Shown: piece by piece, positions 9,736-19,024 of the stretch
Position numbering within the stretch: the stretch's first letter is position 1
Layout of the letters: each line of letters begins with the position of its first letter
NCBI RefSeq assembly: GCF_020966775.1
Contig: NZ_JAJKFV010000029.1
Span: 1,295,001 to 1,359,000, forward strand
DNA: 64,000 bases
Direction: 5' to 3'
Origin: Rhodopirellula halodulae
GTDB taxonomy: Bacteria; Planctomycetota; Planctomycetia; Pirellulales; Pirellulaceae
Notes under the pieces: model-generated
Databases searched by the model: none
Told to the model about the DNA's origin: nothing
Seen by the model: the letters and a program-made list of their open reading frames with translations, nothing else
Program-made: the position numbers and the translations under genes

Positions 9736-11799
9736 TCAGCCCGCCGACGAGATCGGTTGATTCTCGTCTTCGTGGCTGGTTTTCAGTTCGTGATTCAGGA
9801 TCTCCAGCAACGTTTGAAGGAAGACAACCACCATGGGGCCCACCAAGATTCCAATCGGACCAAACACAGAGACGCCACCGATCACACTCAACAAAGCGAA
9901 TAAAGGATGAAGTTGGCTGCGACCGTGAAGCACATAAACTTTGATCACGTTGTCAATCGATGAAACGATGGTTGCCCCGTACAACGCCAGCATCGATGCG
10001 GCGATCCAACGTTCTTCCACCAACCCCAGCCAGAGCGCACACGGAACCCAGACGGACGCCGCGCCCAGGAATGGCACCAATGCCATCACACTGGTCAAGA
10101 AAAGCAGCAGCACAATCTGATCAAAATCTGCCAGCCAGAACCCAAGCGTCGCCAAGATGCCCTGCACCAACGCACTCGCGACACTGGCCAACACTACGGC
10201 TCGGCTGGTCCGATCGAACTCCATCAACAATTGATGTTCGTAATTGTCATCCATTGGTGACAATCGCATCAACGTGCGGATCATCACCGGACCATCGATC
10301 AGAAAGAAGTAAACCGCAACGACAAGAATCACCAAGCCGAAGATCACTTGGGCGACAATGCTTCCCGTGGCGCTGGTCAATCGAACAAAGCGAGGTTGAA
10401 GCGATTCACGAGCCATCCGGATCAACGAGGAAAAGTCTTCTTCGTCCGGGTTGGCGAGCAGGCTCAATTGGCTGCGCAGTGATCCACCTAGCAACAAATT
10501 CATCCAGCTTCGAACCGACGCCGCCGTGATGACCGCGGGCCTTTCGAATCGTTCATTCTTGTTGAGCTGAACCAGCAAACGAGGTTCGTCTCGCCCCGCC
10601 GAATCGGAAGGCGTATCGCCGGCATTCGCATCGGGTTCCAGCGGAAGGTCGGTGTCGGTTGATGGCCCTAGCTGGTCCAGTGAAGGCGTTGCCGAAAGCG
10701 TTGCCTCGTCTTCCGCTGCGGGGGCGTTCGTGAAAGAAGGCTCGACCGGATTGCGGGGAGGCTCATCAGCCGTCGAACGCTCGTCGGAATCGGGAACCAA
10801 CGCATCGAAGTCGTCCGAGAACTCGTCTTCCTCGAGCCCGCCCAAAGAGGACGTTGCGGGCGCGGTTGATTTGTTTGGCGATGGAAGGAAGCCTGGTGCC
10901 GGTTCCTCGTCGATCGATGCCCGCAACAAATCCGCGTATTCGTTCAGGTTTTCGATCGCGATTTCGGATGCGCCGGTGGCCATGTCCGCGTTGGGGACTT
11001 CGGTCTGCAGGTATTGAATGATCGCCGCCGCCTGGCGCAGTTCCGTGATCTTGTTTTGGACGGCCAACGGATCATCGGCTTCGGGGACGGTGATGTCGCC
11101 AACGATGCGATCCAGTTCTCGGAAATGCTCGGGGTGCGGCAGCGACAAACCAACTTGCGATCGAACGCGTTCCATCGCCACCGACATGTTGCTGAGATTC
11201 ATCTTGCTCAACAAAATCGTGAACTGAGTTGTGGCAACGGAAACCAGTACCCCCAGCGGCAACAACACGATGAACAGGATGAGTGCGGTGGTCGTTCCCG
11301 CCGCGACTCGTTTTCGTTGGCCGGTTTTCTGCAGAATCCAAAGATGGATTGGACGGAAGATCACGACCAACAGCGCCGCCAAAAATAACGGCACGAAGAA
11401 GCCAATCATCAGCCGATAAAACAGAACCCCGACCGCCAGGATCCCAATCACCAACATCACCACCGACATGATTCGCGAAAGCGAGGGCAATTGTGGAAAG
11501 AGGATCTGTTTTCGACCTTCGCCGCTTTCGCTGACTTTCGCGGAAACCTTTGGCGCGCCTTTGCCTGGTTCTTTGTCACGCTCACCATCTGCGGCGGTTT
11601 CAGGTTGGTTATCGGTCAGCGGCTGGCTTGGCGAAGACGACTTCGAATGTTCGCCCGCCACGGAAGACGGATGTTCGCCCTCTTTCGCATCGTGGTTGGG
11701 CGTTGCAGACGGATCGCCAGCCCGCTCGTGAGTCGAGTTGGTGCGAGAACGGTTGGACGAGGTTTTCTTTCTTCGGCCCACAAACTCCCTTTCAATCAA
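9736..11799 (-). CDS. AI-2E family transporter (PerM-like) with acidic insert
   Basis: Polytopic inner-membrane protein of the AI-2E/PerM family. The N-terminal ~110 residues are charged and non-conserved. Membrane helices follow (MLVIGILAVGVLFYRLMIGFF; LILFIVLLPLGVLV), then a large extracytoplasmic region. The conserved C-terminal half reads VYFFLIDGP, then SALVQGILATLGFW, then MALVPFLGAASVWVP, then GPIGILVGPM. At 687 aa it is about twice the usual ~350 aa, because of the N-terminal extension and an Asp/Ser/Pro-rich insert of roughly 150-200 residues. Its first 8 bp overlap the end of the upstream heme-protein gene, suggesting coupling. Substrate unknown; the family name does not prove AI-2 export. 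Confidence 0.83.
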   Translation of the reverse strand: MIEREFVGRRKKTSSNRSRTNSTHERAGDPSATPNHDAKEGEHPSSVAGEHSKSSSPSQPLTDNQPETAADGERDKEPGKGAPKVSAKVSESGEGRKQILFPQLPSLSRIMSVVMLVIGILAVGVLFYRLMIGFFVPLFLAALLVVIFRPIHLWILQKTGQRKRVAAGTTTALILFIVLLPLGVLVSVATTQFTILLSKMNLSNMSVAMERVRSQVGLSLPHPEHFRELDRIVGDITVPEADDPLAVQNKITELRQAAAIIQYLQTEVPNADMATGASEIAIENLNEYADLLRASIDEEPAPGFLPSPNKSTAPATSSLGGLEEDEFSDDFDALVPDSDERSTADEPPRNPVEPSFTNAPAAEDEATLSATPSLDQLGPSTDTDLPLEPDANAGDTPSDSAGRDEPRLLVQLNKNERFERPAVITAASVRSWMNLLLGGSLRSQLSLLANPDEEDFSSLIRMARESLQPRFVRLTSATGSIVAQVIFGLVILVVAVYFFLIDGPVMIRTLMRLSPMDDNYEHQLLMEFDRTSRAVVLASVASALVQGILATLGFWLADFDQIVLLLFLTSVMALVPFLGAASVWVPCALWLGLVEERWIAASMLALYGATIVSSIDNVIKVYVLHGRSQLHPLFALLSVIGGVSVFGPIGILVGPMVVVFLQTLLEILNHELKTSHEDENQPISSAG

Positions 11800-14700
11800 C
11801 TGTTGCCGGTTGGGCGTCGCCTTCGATCACGAGCGAAAATGGTTGGGACACCGCTTCGCGATTGATCGACAACGTGATTTGATGCCGCCCGCGAGACAAG
11901 GGGAGTTCACTCAAACGCCAGGTTGGCGTGGGATTTCCATCCACCCAGGCTTCCAAACCGGACCAACGATTCAAGGCCGATTCAGCGGGGTTGGCTGCCG
12001 AACTGGGCTCCGGATCATCGGTCGGCAAATCGTCTCGTTGCAGCCGGATCGAAACCGTGGTTTCGTTTTGGGAAGCGTTTTCTGGAACGACCTCCAGTCC
12101 AAATCGGACGAAGCTGGTGGGAGGCGTTTGACGGTGTTGTTTGAACTGATCCAATTCCTGGATCCGCAGTTTGCCGTTGACCAACGAAGTCAGCGGTCGC
12201 CACGTCATCGCCGCGTCATCGCTGGCCGCCGTATCGACGCTGGTTCGATTCAGTCGACGATTGGCTTCCGCGGTGTAGTTCAGCGTTTCATAGGTTCGCA
12301 CCAGGTTTTCCGTCGAAACCGTGTACTGCGGATCCCGACCCAACGCAACCAAGAACGTGGTCAAGTCCACCAATTCGGCTTCGGTCAGATCGTCGAGCAA
12401 ACCTTCCGGCATCAGCGACCGACCCGGAGCGTCATCCAAAATCGCATCGACCTCAATGTCTCGTTCGGTGCCGTCGGCCAACCGCAAACGCAGTGACTCC
12501 TCACTCTGTCCAATTGCAATGCCGCTGATGACCTCGCCGTCTTCTGTCAGGATTTTGCGGGTCGAGTAGCCTTCCTTCAAACGTGCACTTGGATCGAGCA
12601 GTGACTCCAGCACATAGTCCGGTTGAGAACTTCCGCCGAGCGAGACCAGGTTGGGACCCACCAAGCCACCGCCGGCACCGATCGCGTGACAGGAAATGCA
12701 CTGAAGCTCTTTTCGCCGATAGATCATTTCGCCGCGAGAAGCCGAGCCAGAAGCGTGGACCTTTTCCAGGATGCGAGACTGCAATTCGGGAGTCAGCTTC
12801 CACGTCGCGTCAGCAAGTTTGCCCGCATCGCGAATGGCTTGTTCTAAATTCGCGTTCCCGCCCGCGGATCGAACCGCCCGAAGGATTTCGCGAGCGTTGT
12901 CGGATGCCAGCTCAATCTCGCTTATTTTCTCGGTGTAACGTTTGGCCAAATCGGGACGTGCCAACGATTGCGTCAGCCAACCACGAGCCACCTCGGTCAT
13001 GTCGGGCGAGCGAAGTGCCTCGACCACCAAAGCGACCGCGGCACCGGGACGAGCGTTGGCCATTCCTTGGATGGCAGCGATTCGATCAGAAGTCGACCCG
13101 TTACGCGCCAACCGATTGAGCATCTGTTTTGCGTCGGCCGACTCCAAAGAAGCAAGGGACTGGATCCAGCTCGAACGATCCGCGGCTTCGGAAAGCTTTG
13201 GATCATCGATGGCCTTGAGCAAAGCCGTCTCTGCTGATTGCACTCGCCACTGGCCCGCCGCACGTGCGAGCCAATTGAGTGTCGTCAAGTTCGATGTTGA
13301 AGAAGGTTGAGACTCCAGCCAGTCGGAGATCGTCCGATTTGCGTCCGTCGGTTGAAAGTTCTTTCGAACCGCCGTGGCATCCAGCAGAGCCAACATACGA
13401 GCGGGCACCTGAGCGGTGTCGCCACTCAATGAACGACTCAGTGCCTCGCCGATCTGTTGTGCGGTGGCGACTTCGCCGATGGCGTGCACCCAAGTTTGAT
13501 CGGCGGAATCGGAGACCGGGTTCTCCCACTGAATCCGTTCCATCAAAAGCTTCGCAGCATCCGATGTGGAGACAGCACGGACCGCCCAGGCCAACGTGTC
13601 TGGCGATGATTTCCAAACCCGATCGAGTTCACTGTTCCCTTGTTGCCAATGCTCCGCCGTGTTTCGAATCGATTGCCACATCGCAAAATCAAGTGATGGT
13701 TTGGATTCAAGCGACGAAGCCGATGTCAGTTCTCGTGCCAAAATCTGATGCAGCCAAATGGCGGATTCAGGCGTGTTGAGTTGGCCGCATTGCACCACCG
13801 TTTCCAAAGTGAGAGCGGGATCGGGGATCGCCGCCGCGACACGAATCAAGTCGGCGGCTTCGGCCATCACGCTCTCACGCTGCCCCGGATTTAGAATCGC
13901 GGTTTGCTCGGCCGATCGATACTGGCTCCGCAACCAAGCACGTGAATTTTCGGGGACCTGGGTTGGATCCTGCTTCCAGGCCTGAAGACGCCGCAAGGAG
14001 GGTCCGGTCGAGATCGGCATCAATGCGGCTTCGTGAAGCCATTGAGTCTCCAGTGTTCTTGAAAACAACTGCTCGGCCTCGGCGCTGCTGACCCAGTCGC
14101 TCACTTGCTGAAAGAAATTGGGTTCTTCGATTCGTTCCCAGAGCGTTTGGCGAGAAAATTGACGAACGCTCAAAGAAGCGTCTTCTAAGTAGCCGAGCAA
14201 TTCCTGGGTGGATGCCGAATCAAAGTCAGGCCACGGGTCAAGTTCACGATCGGGAAACGACACCCGCCAAATGCGCCCGTGTTCGGTATCGCGTCGTGGA
14301 TCACGGAAGTCCACTTCGCCGTGTTGGATGATGGGGTTGTACCAATCCGCGATCAAGATCGTTCCATCAGGTGCCATGCGAGCGTCGATCGGACGGAACG
14401 CCACGTGTTCCGTGGTCAGCAATTCGGGTTGTTGACGGCTGACAAAATCAGCTCCGTTAGGGCGGACGCTGAACCGGCAGACGCGATGGCTGCGGAAGTC
14501 ATTGGTGAGCAAGTCACCTTGCCATTCGGATGGGATGTGAGTTCCCGAAAGAATCTCTAGACCGCAGTGTTTGGGACTCCCGGGGTTCAGGCCGCTTAAC
14601 CAACGTGTTGCACCGGGGGAGGTCACGAACACGGCATCGGGAAAGGCATAGTTGATCCCGTCGAAGTAAGCCCCGTCGGTGACAAACGATTCGCCATTTT

Positions 14701-15412
14701 GGTTGAAAACGTGTCCCCAAGGATTGATGAATCCTTTGCAGACAACTTCTAACTGTCCTGTGCTGGGTCGATACCGCCAAATTCCGCCACCGTCCAAACG
14801 CTTGGTGCCATCCGGCGTGTCGATGTGGGAGTGAATGTAGATGGATTGGTTGAAGTACAAACAACCGTCCGGACCCCAACGCAGCGTGTGCACCAGATGG
14901 TGGGTGTCTTCGGTTCCAAAACCGCTGAGCACGATCCGCCACTCGTCGGCCACACCATCGTGGTCGGTGTCTTTGAAGTGCAGCAATTCAGTGCTGGCGG
15001 CCACGTAGGCTGCGTGAGGGCCGTCGGGAATCACACCAGTGGGAATCAACAATCCTTCCGCAAAAACGGTGCTGGATTCGGCGACGCCATCGCCGTCTTG
15101 ATCCCGCAGGACCACGATCTGATCATTGGGGATCTCACCCGGTTTGACCTGTGGATACGACTTGCTGCTGGCGACCCATAACGCTCCCGTTCGATCGAAG
15201 TTCATTTGGATCGGTTTACGGATGTCCGGATCCGCCGCGAACAAATTGACCTCGGCCCCGGGGGCCAACTTCATTGCCGACGCCTCGGCGGTTGGATGGG
15301 GATCGGGGATGTCCGTCAGGTCATTTTGGGCAAAACCGACCGTGGTTAGCAGTAGGTTGATGGCCAACAGAAACGAAGGCAGGAGGGAACGCCAAAAGGT
15401 GGGGCTTGTCAT
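11792..15412 (-). CDS. Giant PVC-type dehydrogenase/HEAT-like/heme-binding secreted protein
   Basis: 1206 aa from ATG 15412, chosen because it starts a clean signal peptide (FWRSLLPSFLLAINLLLTT). The frame is open further, to 15589. Domain order: an N-terminal six-bladed propeller of the planctomycete membrane-bound dehydrogenase type (IRKPIQMNFDRTGALWVASS; VTSPGATRW; ILIADWYNPIIQHGEVDFRD), a middle HEAT-like helical region, and a cytochrome c-like PVC heme domain with C905-x-x-C908-H909 followed by GPNL. A C-terminal beta domain completes it. It is probably periplasmic and may oxidise a sugar-like compound, passing electrons to its heme; this is inference from the family. Divergent from rlmN. 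Confidence 0.85.
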   Translation of the reverse strand: MTSPTFWRSLLPSFLLAINLLLTTVGFAQNDLTDIPDPHPTAEASAMKLAPGAEVNLFAADPDIRKPIQMNFDRTGALWVASSKSYPQVKPGEIPNDQIVVLRDQDGDGVAESSTVFAEGLLIPTGVIPDGPHAAYVAASTELLHFKDTDHDGVADEWRIVLSGFGTEDTHHLVHTLRWGPDGCLYFNQSIYIHSHIDTPDGTKRLDGGGIWRYRPSTGQLEVVCKGFINPWGHVFNQNGESFVTDGAYFDGINYAFPDAVFVTSPGATRWLSGLNPGSPKHCGLEILSGTHIPSEWQGDLLTNDFRSHRVCRFSVRPNGADFVSRQQPELLTTEHVAFRPIDARMAPDGTILIADWYNPIIQHGEVDFRDPRRDTEHGRIWRVSFPDRELDPWPDFDSASTQELLGYLEDASLSVRQFSRQTLWERIEEPNFFQQVSDWVSSAEAEQLFSRTLETQWLHEAALMPISTGPSLRRLQAWKQDPTQVPENSRAWLRSQYRSAEQTAILNPGQRESVMAEAADLIRVAAAIPDPALTLETVVQCGQLNTPESAIWLHQILARELTSASSLESKPSLDFAMWQSIRNTAEHWQQGNSELDRVWKSSPDTLAWAVRAVSTSDAAKLLMERIQWENPVSDSADQTWVHAIGEVATAQQIGEALSRSLSGDTAQVPARMLALLDATAVRKNFQPTDANRTISDWLESQPSSTSNLTTLNWLARAAGQWRVQSAETALLKAIDDPKLSEAADRSSWIQSLASLESADAKQMLNRLARNGSTSDRIAAIQGMANARPGAAVALVVEALRSPDMTEVARGWLTQSLARPDLAKRYTEKISEIELASDNAREILRAVRSAGGNANLEQAIRDAGKLADATWKLTPELQSRILEKVHASGSASRGEMIYRRKELQCISCHAIGAGGGLVGPNLVSLGGSSQPDYVLESLLDPSARLKEGYSTRKILTEDGEVISGIAIGQSEESLRLRLADGTERDIEVDAILDDAPGRSLMPEGLLDDLTEAELVDLTTFLVALGRDPQYTVSTENLVRTYETLNYTAEANRRLNRTSVDTAASDDAAMTWRPLTSLVNGKLRIQELDQFKQHRQTPPTSFVRFGLEVVPENASQNETTVSIRLQRDDLPTDDPEPSSAANPAESALNRWSGLEAWVDGNPTPTWRLSELPLSRGRHQITLSINREAVSQPFSLVIEGDAQPATVD

Positions 15413-15569
15413 TTCAATTCTTGACAGAGTGGCGGGATGGGCTTCTCTATGGCTTGCACAGAGGCCCCACAATCTAGCAGGTTTGCATCCAGGGGCCGGA
15501 TGAAGGCGGGTGGTACAAATCGTCCGCGGATGCTTTTTCGTTTCTTTCCCGTTAGTTGCCGTTCGTTTC
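15413..15569. promoter_or_regulatory. Divergent promoter region between the heme protein and rlmN
   Basis: 157 bp separate the two proposed starts on opposite strands, so promoters for both must lie here or overlap the alternative upstream starts. No specific -35/-10 or -24/-12 element stood out. Confidence 0.4.
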
Positions 15570-16646
15570 ATGCCCGCCGTTGACCGCAAAACCTGTTTGT
15601 TCGATCCCGATGCGATGGAGTCGCTGCGTCGCGAACATCGATTGGATCCGCAGGCGATCCGTCAATTGCGAAACGACCTGCTGAAGAAGTTCGAATCAGA
15701 CAGCTCGGTCTTGGCAAAATTTCCCGCGGCCGACTCGGTTTCATTGCACGTGTTGGAACTGTATCAGCGGATGGATTCTGAGCTGGACGGCGCGACGAAG
15801 CTGTTGTTCGAAACCCGATCGGGAATGCTGATTGAGTCGGTGATTCTACGAATCGCGACGGGGCGAACGACGTTGTGCGTTTCCAGTCAAGTTGGCTGCG
15901 CCGCGGCGTGTGACTTTTGTGCCACCGGGAAGATGGGCATCGCTCGGAATCTGGAAACATCCGAGATCCTTGACCAGATCGTTCAGGCGGGGCAGTTGCT
16001 TCAGCAAGAAGGCCGCCGGTTGAGCAACATCGTGTTCATGGGCATGGGGGAGCCTTTGCACAACGAGTCCAACGTGACCCGAGCGATCGAATTGCTCACC
16101 GCAAGCGATCACTTCGCTCGTTCGCCCAGCACCCTGCTTGTCTCCACCGTGGGTGTCCCTGCCGGAATGTTGCGTTTGGCGAAGCGGTTTCCAAAGTTGA
16201 ATTTGGCTCTCAGTCTGCACTCGGCCAACCAAGCCGTCCGCGAGAAAATCATTCCGCTAGGAAAAAAAGCCTCTCTGGAAGAACTGCACTCGACGATCTC
16301 GCAGATCCAGTCAATTCAAGATCGTGAATTCATGATTGAGTACCTGATGTTGGATCAGCTGAATGACTCAACCGATGACGTTCGGAGGTTGATTGATTGG
16401 ATTGGTGACCTCCGCGTCCACATCAATCTGATCCCGTACAACACCATCGACGCATCGCCTCATTTGAAGGCCACGCCGAAACAACGCATCGAATCCTTCG
16501 CAAGCGAGTTGAAAGAAGCTGGTTTCAAAACCACCGTGCGATATTCTCTTGGCAGCGATATCGAAGCCGCCTGCGGCCAACTCATCCGCCAAGAAAACCG
16601 ACTACGAGCGATGGCAGACCGTGCGGTCCAAATCAATATTCGGTGA
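15570..16646 (+). CDS. rlmN: 23S rRNA/tRNA adenine-C2 methyltransferase RlmN
   Basis: Radical-SAM enzyme that methylates C2 of A2503 in 23S rRNA and A37 of some tRNAs. The family's CxxxCxxC is present at C110, C114 and C117 (GCAAACDFCATGKMG). GMGEPLHN, the SAM-contacting segment STVGVP and LALSLHS follow. The methyl-carrier Cys near the end lies in the conserved AACGQL. Length 358 aa is standard. Start ATG 15570 gives a normal N-terminus; an in-frame ATG at 15510 would add 20 unlikely residues. Cfr (C8 methylation) is less likely given the overall match to housekeeping RlmN, but reading alone cannot exclude it. Confidence 0.93.
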   Translation: MPAVDRKTCLFDPDAMESLRREHRLDPQAIRQLRNDLLKKFESDSSVLAKFPAADSVSLHVLELYQRMDSELDGATKLLFETRSGMLIESVILRIATGRTTLCVSSQVGCAAACDFCATGKMGIARNLETSEILDQIVQAGQLLQQEGRRLSNIVFMGMGEPLHNESNVTRAIELLTASDHFARSPSTLLVSTVGVPAGMLRLAKRFPKLNLALSLHSANQAVREKIIPLGKKASLEELHSTISQIQSIQDREFMIEYLMLDQLNDSTDDVRRLIDWIGDLRVHINLIPYNTIDASPHLKATPKQRIESFASELKEAGFKTTVRYSLGSDIEAACGQLIRQENRLRAMADRAVQINIR

Positions 16647-16741
16647 GCATGGTCGAAGGCATTTGAAAACAGTCTGAGTAACTATTGGCTGTCGTCGTCT
16701 GAAGCAGTCAATTCGTCGAGGAGTAACCGGGAATGCTTATT

Positions 16742-16780
16742 AACGCAAAGATGCAAAGGCTTGAGGACGCAAAGGACTCG
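16742..16780. repeat. Left arm of inverted repeat flanking the GxxExxY gene
   Basis: AACGCAAAGATGCAAAGGC at 16742-16760, followed by GGACGCAAAGGA a few bases on. The reverse complement of 17284-17303 reads AAACGCAAAGATGCAAGGGC, and a second block (GACGCAGAGGGA) is also conserved. Fifteen bases are identical in the core. Confidence 0.75.
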
Positions 16781-16815
16781 TAGTGTTTCAAGCTTGGCTT
16801 CGTGGAATTTTAATT

Positions 16816-17196
16816 TCAAAGGTTATTTACAACACGATGGATTCCGTCTTTGACCAGCCTTTCGCCAAAGTTAATCACCAGCCCGAGCCTGAGGTTTTTT
16901 AGTCGGTGGTACGTCAGAAGCTGAGTCGCGATGATTGGGTTGTATTGGTTGACGGCTTTGCATTCGACAATTACAAGACCATCGACGAGCAAGTCGATCT
17001 TCAAGGGAGTCGCCAGCGTGACATCCTTGTAACGAATCGGTGAAGGGGCTTGCCGACGCACGTCAGAGCCAGTCTGAGTCAATTCGTAAGCGAGAGCTTC
17101 CTCGTAAACGGATTCGAGCAAGCCTGGACCTCCCAAGCTCCGATGCACTTCAATCGCAGCGGAAACGATCCTCTTGCTGATTTCGTTTTCGGCCAT
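16816..17196 (-). CDS. GxxExxY protein (PD-(D/E)XK nuclease-like fold)
   Basis: 126-aa protein of the GxxExxY family, widespread but of unknown role and related to PD-(D/E)XK nucleases. The signature GLLESVY is near residue 24. The putative active site is IDLLVDGLVIVECKAV, with D, E and K in the expected spacing. Start ATG 17196 matches the family N-terminus (MAENEISKRIV); the frame opens at 17229. The gene sits alone between rlmN and scpB. It is enclosed by imperfect inverted repeats (16742-16780 and 17267-17303), which suggests it moves as a small cassette. Confidence 0.88.
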   Translation of the reverse strand: MAENEISKRIVSAAIEVHRSLGGPGLLESVYEEALAYELTQTGSDVRRQAPSPIRYKDVTLATPLKIDLLVDGLVIVECKAVNQYNPIIATQLLTYHRLKNLRLGLVINFGERLVKDGIHRVVNNL

Positions 17197-17266
17197 CCAC
17201 TTCTCCGCTCGATGAGGTTTGCACTGCACTTGAAGGAAAGAACGGATGTGACGAATTCAGGATCGC

Positions 17267-17303
17267 TCCCTCTGCGTCTTAGCGCCCTTGCATCTTTGCG
17301 TTT
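17267..17303. repeat. Right arm of inverted repeat flanking the GxxExxY gene
   Basis: Reads CTCCCTCTGCGTCTTAGCGC, then GCCCTTGCATCTTTGCGTTT at 17284-17303. It is the imperfect reverse complement of 16742-16780. The arms lie about 36 and 71 bp outside the two ends of the gene. Confidence 0.75.
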
Positions 17304-17417
17304 CTTCGAAAGGCTCGATCTGTTCGAGTTGGAAGTAGCGGCGAATAGATGGACGATGGCAGGATGGGCGATGGCAGACGGTTGTTTTATCGAGGGAAAA
17401 CCGGATAGTTTTTTAGT

Positions 17418-18260
17418 TCACAAATTGGCTTCTTCGACGTGGGGTAGGTCGTCGATGGTTTCGAGGCCGAGTAGGACGAGGAGGCGTTCGGCGGGATAGA
17501 AACGGGAGACCAGTTTTTTGGTGTCTTCATCGGGTTCGCGTTTGACTTCGACCAATCGGCGGCGAACCATTTGGTTGAGCAGCGAACCACTGTCGCGACC
17601 GCGTAGGTCGGTGACGCGGGCGGAGGTGATTCCAGGTTGGTAAGCGACCAGTGACAGAACTTCGACCGCGGCTTGGTTCAATCGCGTTTCGCGAATTTTT
17701 CCGGAGAACGCGGCCCGAACGTTTTCTACTTCGGGGGCCAACACCATGCGGTAGCCGCCGTCTTGTTCGACGATGCGAATGCCTTGTCGCTCGGCGCGGT
17801 AGGACGCGTTGAGCTGATCGATGATCTCGACGACTTCTTCGGGCGAGAAGCCACGCATGATTGATGCCAAACGAGGTGGTGTCAGCGGAAGGTTCTCAGG
17901 ATGCCCAACGAACAAGGCGGCTTCCACGATGGCTTCGGGGGTGGCCGCGTGCTCGGCTTCGGTTTCGGCGGAATTTTGTGCCGCGACCGCCAACGCTTCG
18001 TCGCTGTCGGGATCTTCTTCCGCATCAGAGTCAGACTCCGTTGTCTCCGATGGCTCGCTGGCATCGGCTTTCAATAATTCGGCTGGATCCAGATCGGTCG
18101 GCGCGTCATCGCCGCTTTCGGACATCGCGGCAACGCGGGCGTAGGCGGCACCGAGTTGTTCCAGCGAAAAGCCTTCTTCGTCGTCGTCCAGTTCGTCAGA
18201 AAGATCGGCTGGATCGAGTTCATCAGACGAATCGGATGGAGACGGGCCCGGTTCTTTCAT
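17418..18260 (-). CDS. scpB: Segregation and condensation protein B (ScpB)
   Basis: Non-SMC subunit of the SMC-ScpA-ScpB chromosome condensation complex. The C-terminal ~190 residues hold the tandem winged-helix core: EAALFVGHPENLPLT, GIRIVEQDGGYRMV, EVLSLVAYQPGITSARVTDL and the SLLNQMVRRRLVEVK stretch. An N-terminal extension of about 100 residues is strongly acidic, making it 280 aa against about 180-200 aa usually. ATG 18260 lies 6 bp after the stop of the sigma-factor gene, so the two are probably cotranscribed. No scpA or smc is in the window. Confidence 0.9.
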   Translation of the reverse strand: MKEPGPSPSDSSDELDPADLSDELDDDEEGFSLEQLGAAYARVAAMSESGDDAPTDLDPAELLKADASEPSETTESDSDAEEDPDSDEALAVAAQNSAETEAEHAATPEAIVEAALFVGHPENLPLTPPRLASIMRGFSPEEVVEIIDQLNASYRAERQGIRIVEQDGGYRMVLAPEVENVRAAFSGKIRETRLNQAAVEVLSLVAYQPGITSARVTDLRGRDSGSLLNQMVRRRLVEVKREPDEDTKKLVSRFYPAERLLVLLGLETIDDLPHVEEANL

Positions 18261-18266
18261 CTTCGT

Positions 18267-18899
18267 TCACTCATGAAAATTCTGACGCAGTTGTTTCATT
18301 CCGCGGTGCAGCAACCCGGCGACGGAACCCGTTGTCTTGCCAAGCCGTTCGGCAACCTCAGACAATTTGAGTCCTTCGAGGTAGTGCATGGCAATGGCAT
18401 CCCGTTGAGCGTCCGGCAAGGATTCAATGGCTTCCGCGAGCGAGACCAACGATTCGCCCGCCATCGCGTGTTGACTGGGCGTGCCCACATCGCCGGCGAG
18501 TAAACCTTCCAAACGCATCGACGATTTCGCGACACGCTGCTCCATCGATTGTTCACGTCGGATGTCGCGTTTGTCGCGGTGCAGATCGCGATCGAGATGG
18601 CACATTTGCCGGACCAAAATTTGTCTCAGCCAAGCTCGCCATTCCGCTTCCGTGTTGCCGCGATATTGATCGACCGCGGCGACGGCCTGCAGCATGGTTT
18701 GCTGAACAATGTCCGATGCCCCCAACTTGGCTTTGTAGCTCGCTCGCATTTGCATTCGGGCCAGCATCCGCAAGTACGGTTCGTAGCGAGCGATTTCTTC
18801 GGCTTGAGACGGATCGGTCGCGGGCGGATGGGGCGAGGATTCACCGCCCGATTCGTTGTGGGGCGGGTCCGGCGGAAAGGAAGATTCGGGGGACGTCAT
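18267..18899 (-). CDS. ECF-type sigma-70 family RNA polymerase sigma factor
   Basis: 210-aa alternative sigma factor. Region 2 reads EIARYEPYLRMLARMQM and GASDIVQQTMLQA, with WRAWLRQILVRQM. Region 4 reads LPDAQRDAIAMHYLEGLKLSEVA, with LGKTTGSVAGLLHRGMKQLR. No anti-sigma factor is adjacent. ATG 18899 is chosen because the frame further upstream (to 19310) runs antisense through ruvB. It is divergent from ruvB and 6 bp upstream of scpB. The pattern matches the sigma factors that are abundant in planctomycetes; its regulon is unknown. Confidence 0.88.
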   Translation of the reverse strand: MTSPESSFPPDPPHNESGGESSPHPPATDPSQAEEIARYEPYLRMLARMQMRASYKAKLGASDIVQQTMLQAVAAVDQYRGNTEAEWRAWLRQILVRQMCHLDRDLHRDKRDIRREQSMEQRVAKSSMRLEGLLAGDVGTPSQHAMAGESLVSLAEAIESLPDAQRDAIAMHYLEGLKLSEVAERLGKTTGSVAGLLHRGMKQLRQNFHE

Positions 18900-19024
18900 G
18901 TTCTGGACGGGGGTTTGTCGCTTCGCGGGTTGACGACGGATCGTTACAGTAACAGAACTCGCCGGATCGATTGGAGACGATCTGGCATCGTTTTCCGCGT
19001 CTGTTCTATTCGATTGACCACCTG
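18900..19024. promoter_or_regulatory. Divergent promoter region, sigma factor/ruvB
   Basis: 125 bp between the opposed starts of the ECF sigma gene and ruvB. It must carry regulatory signals for both transcripts; no box was assigned. Confidence 0.4.
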
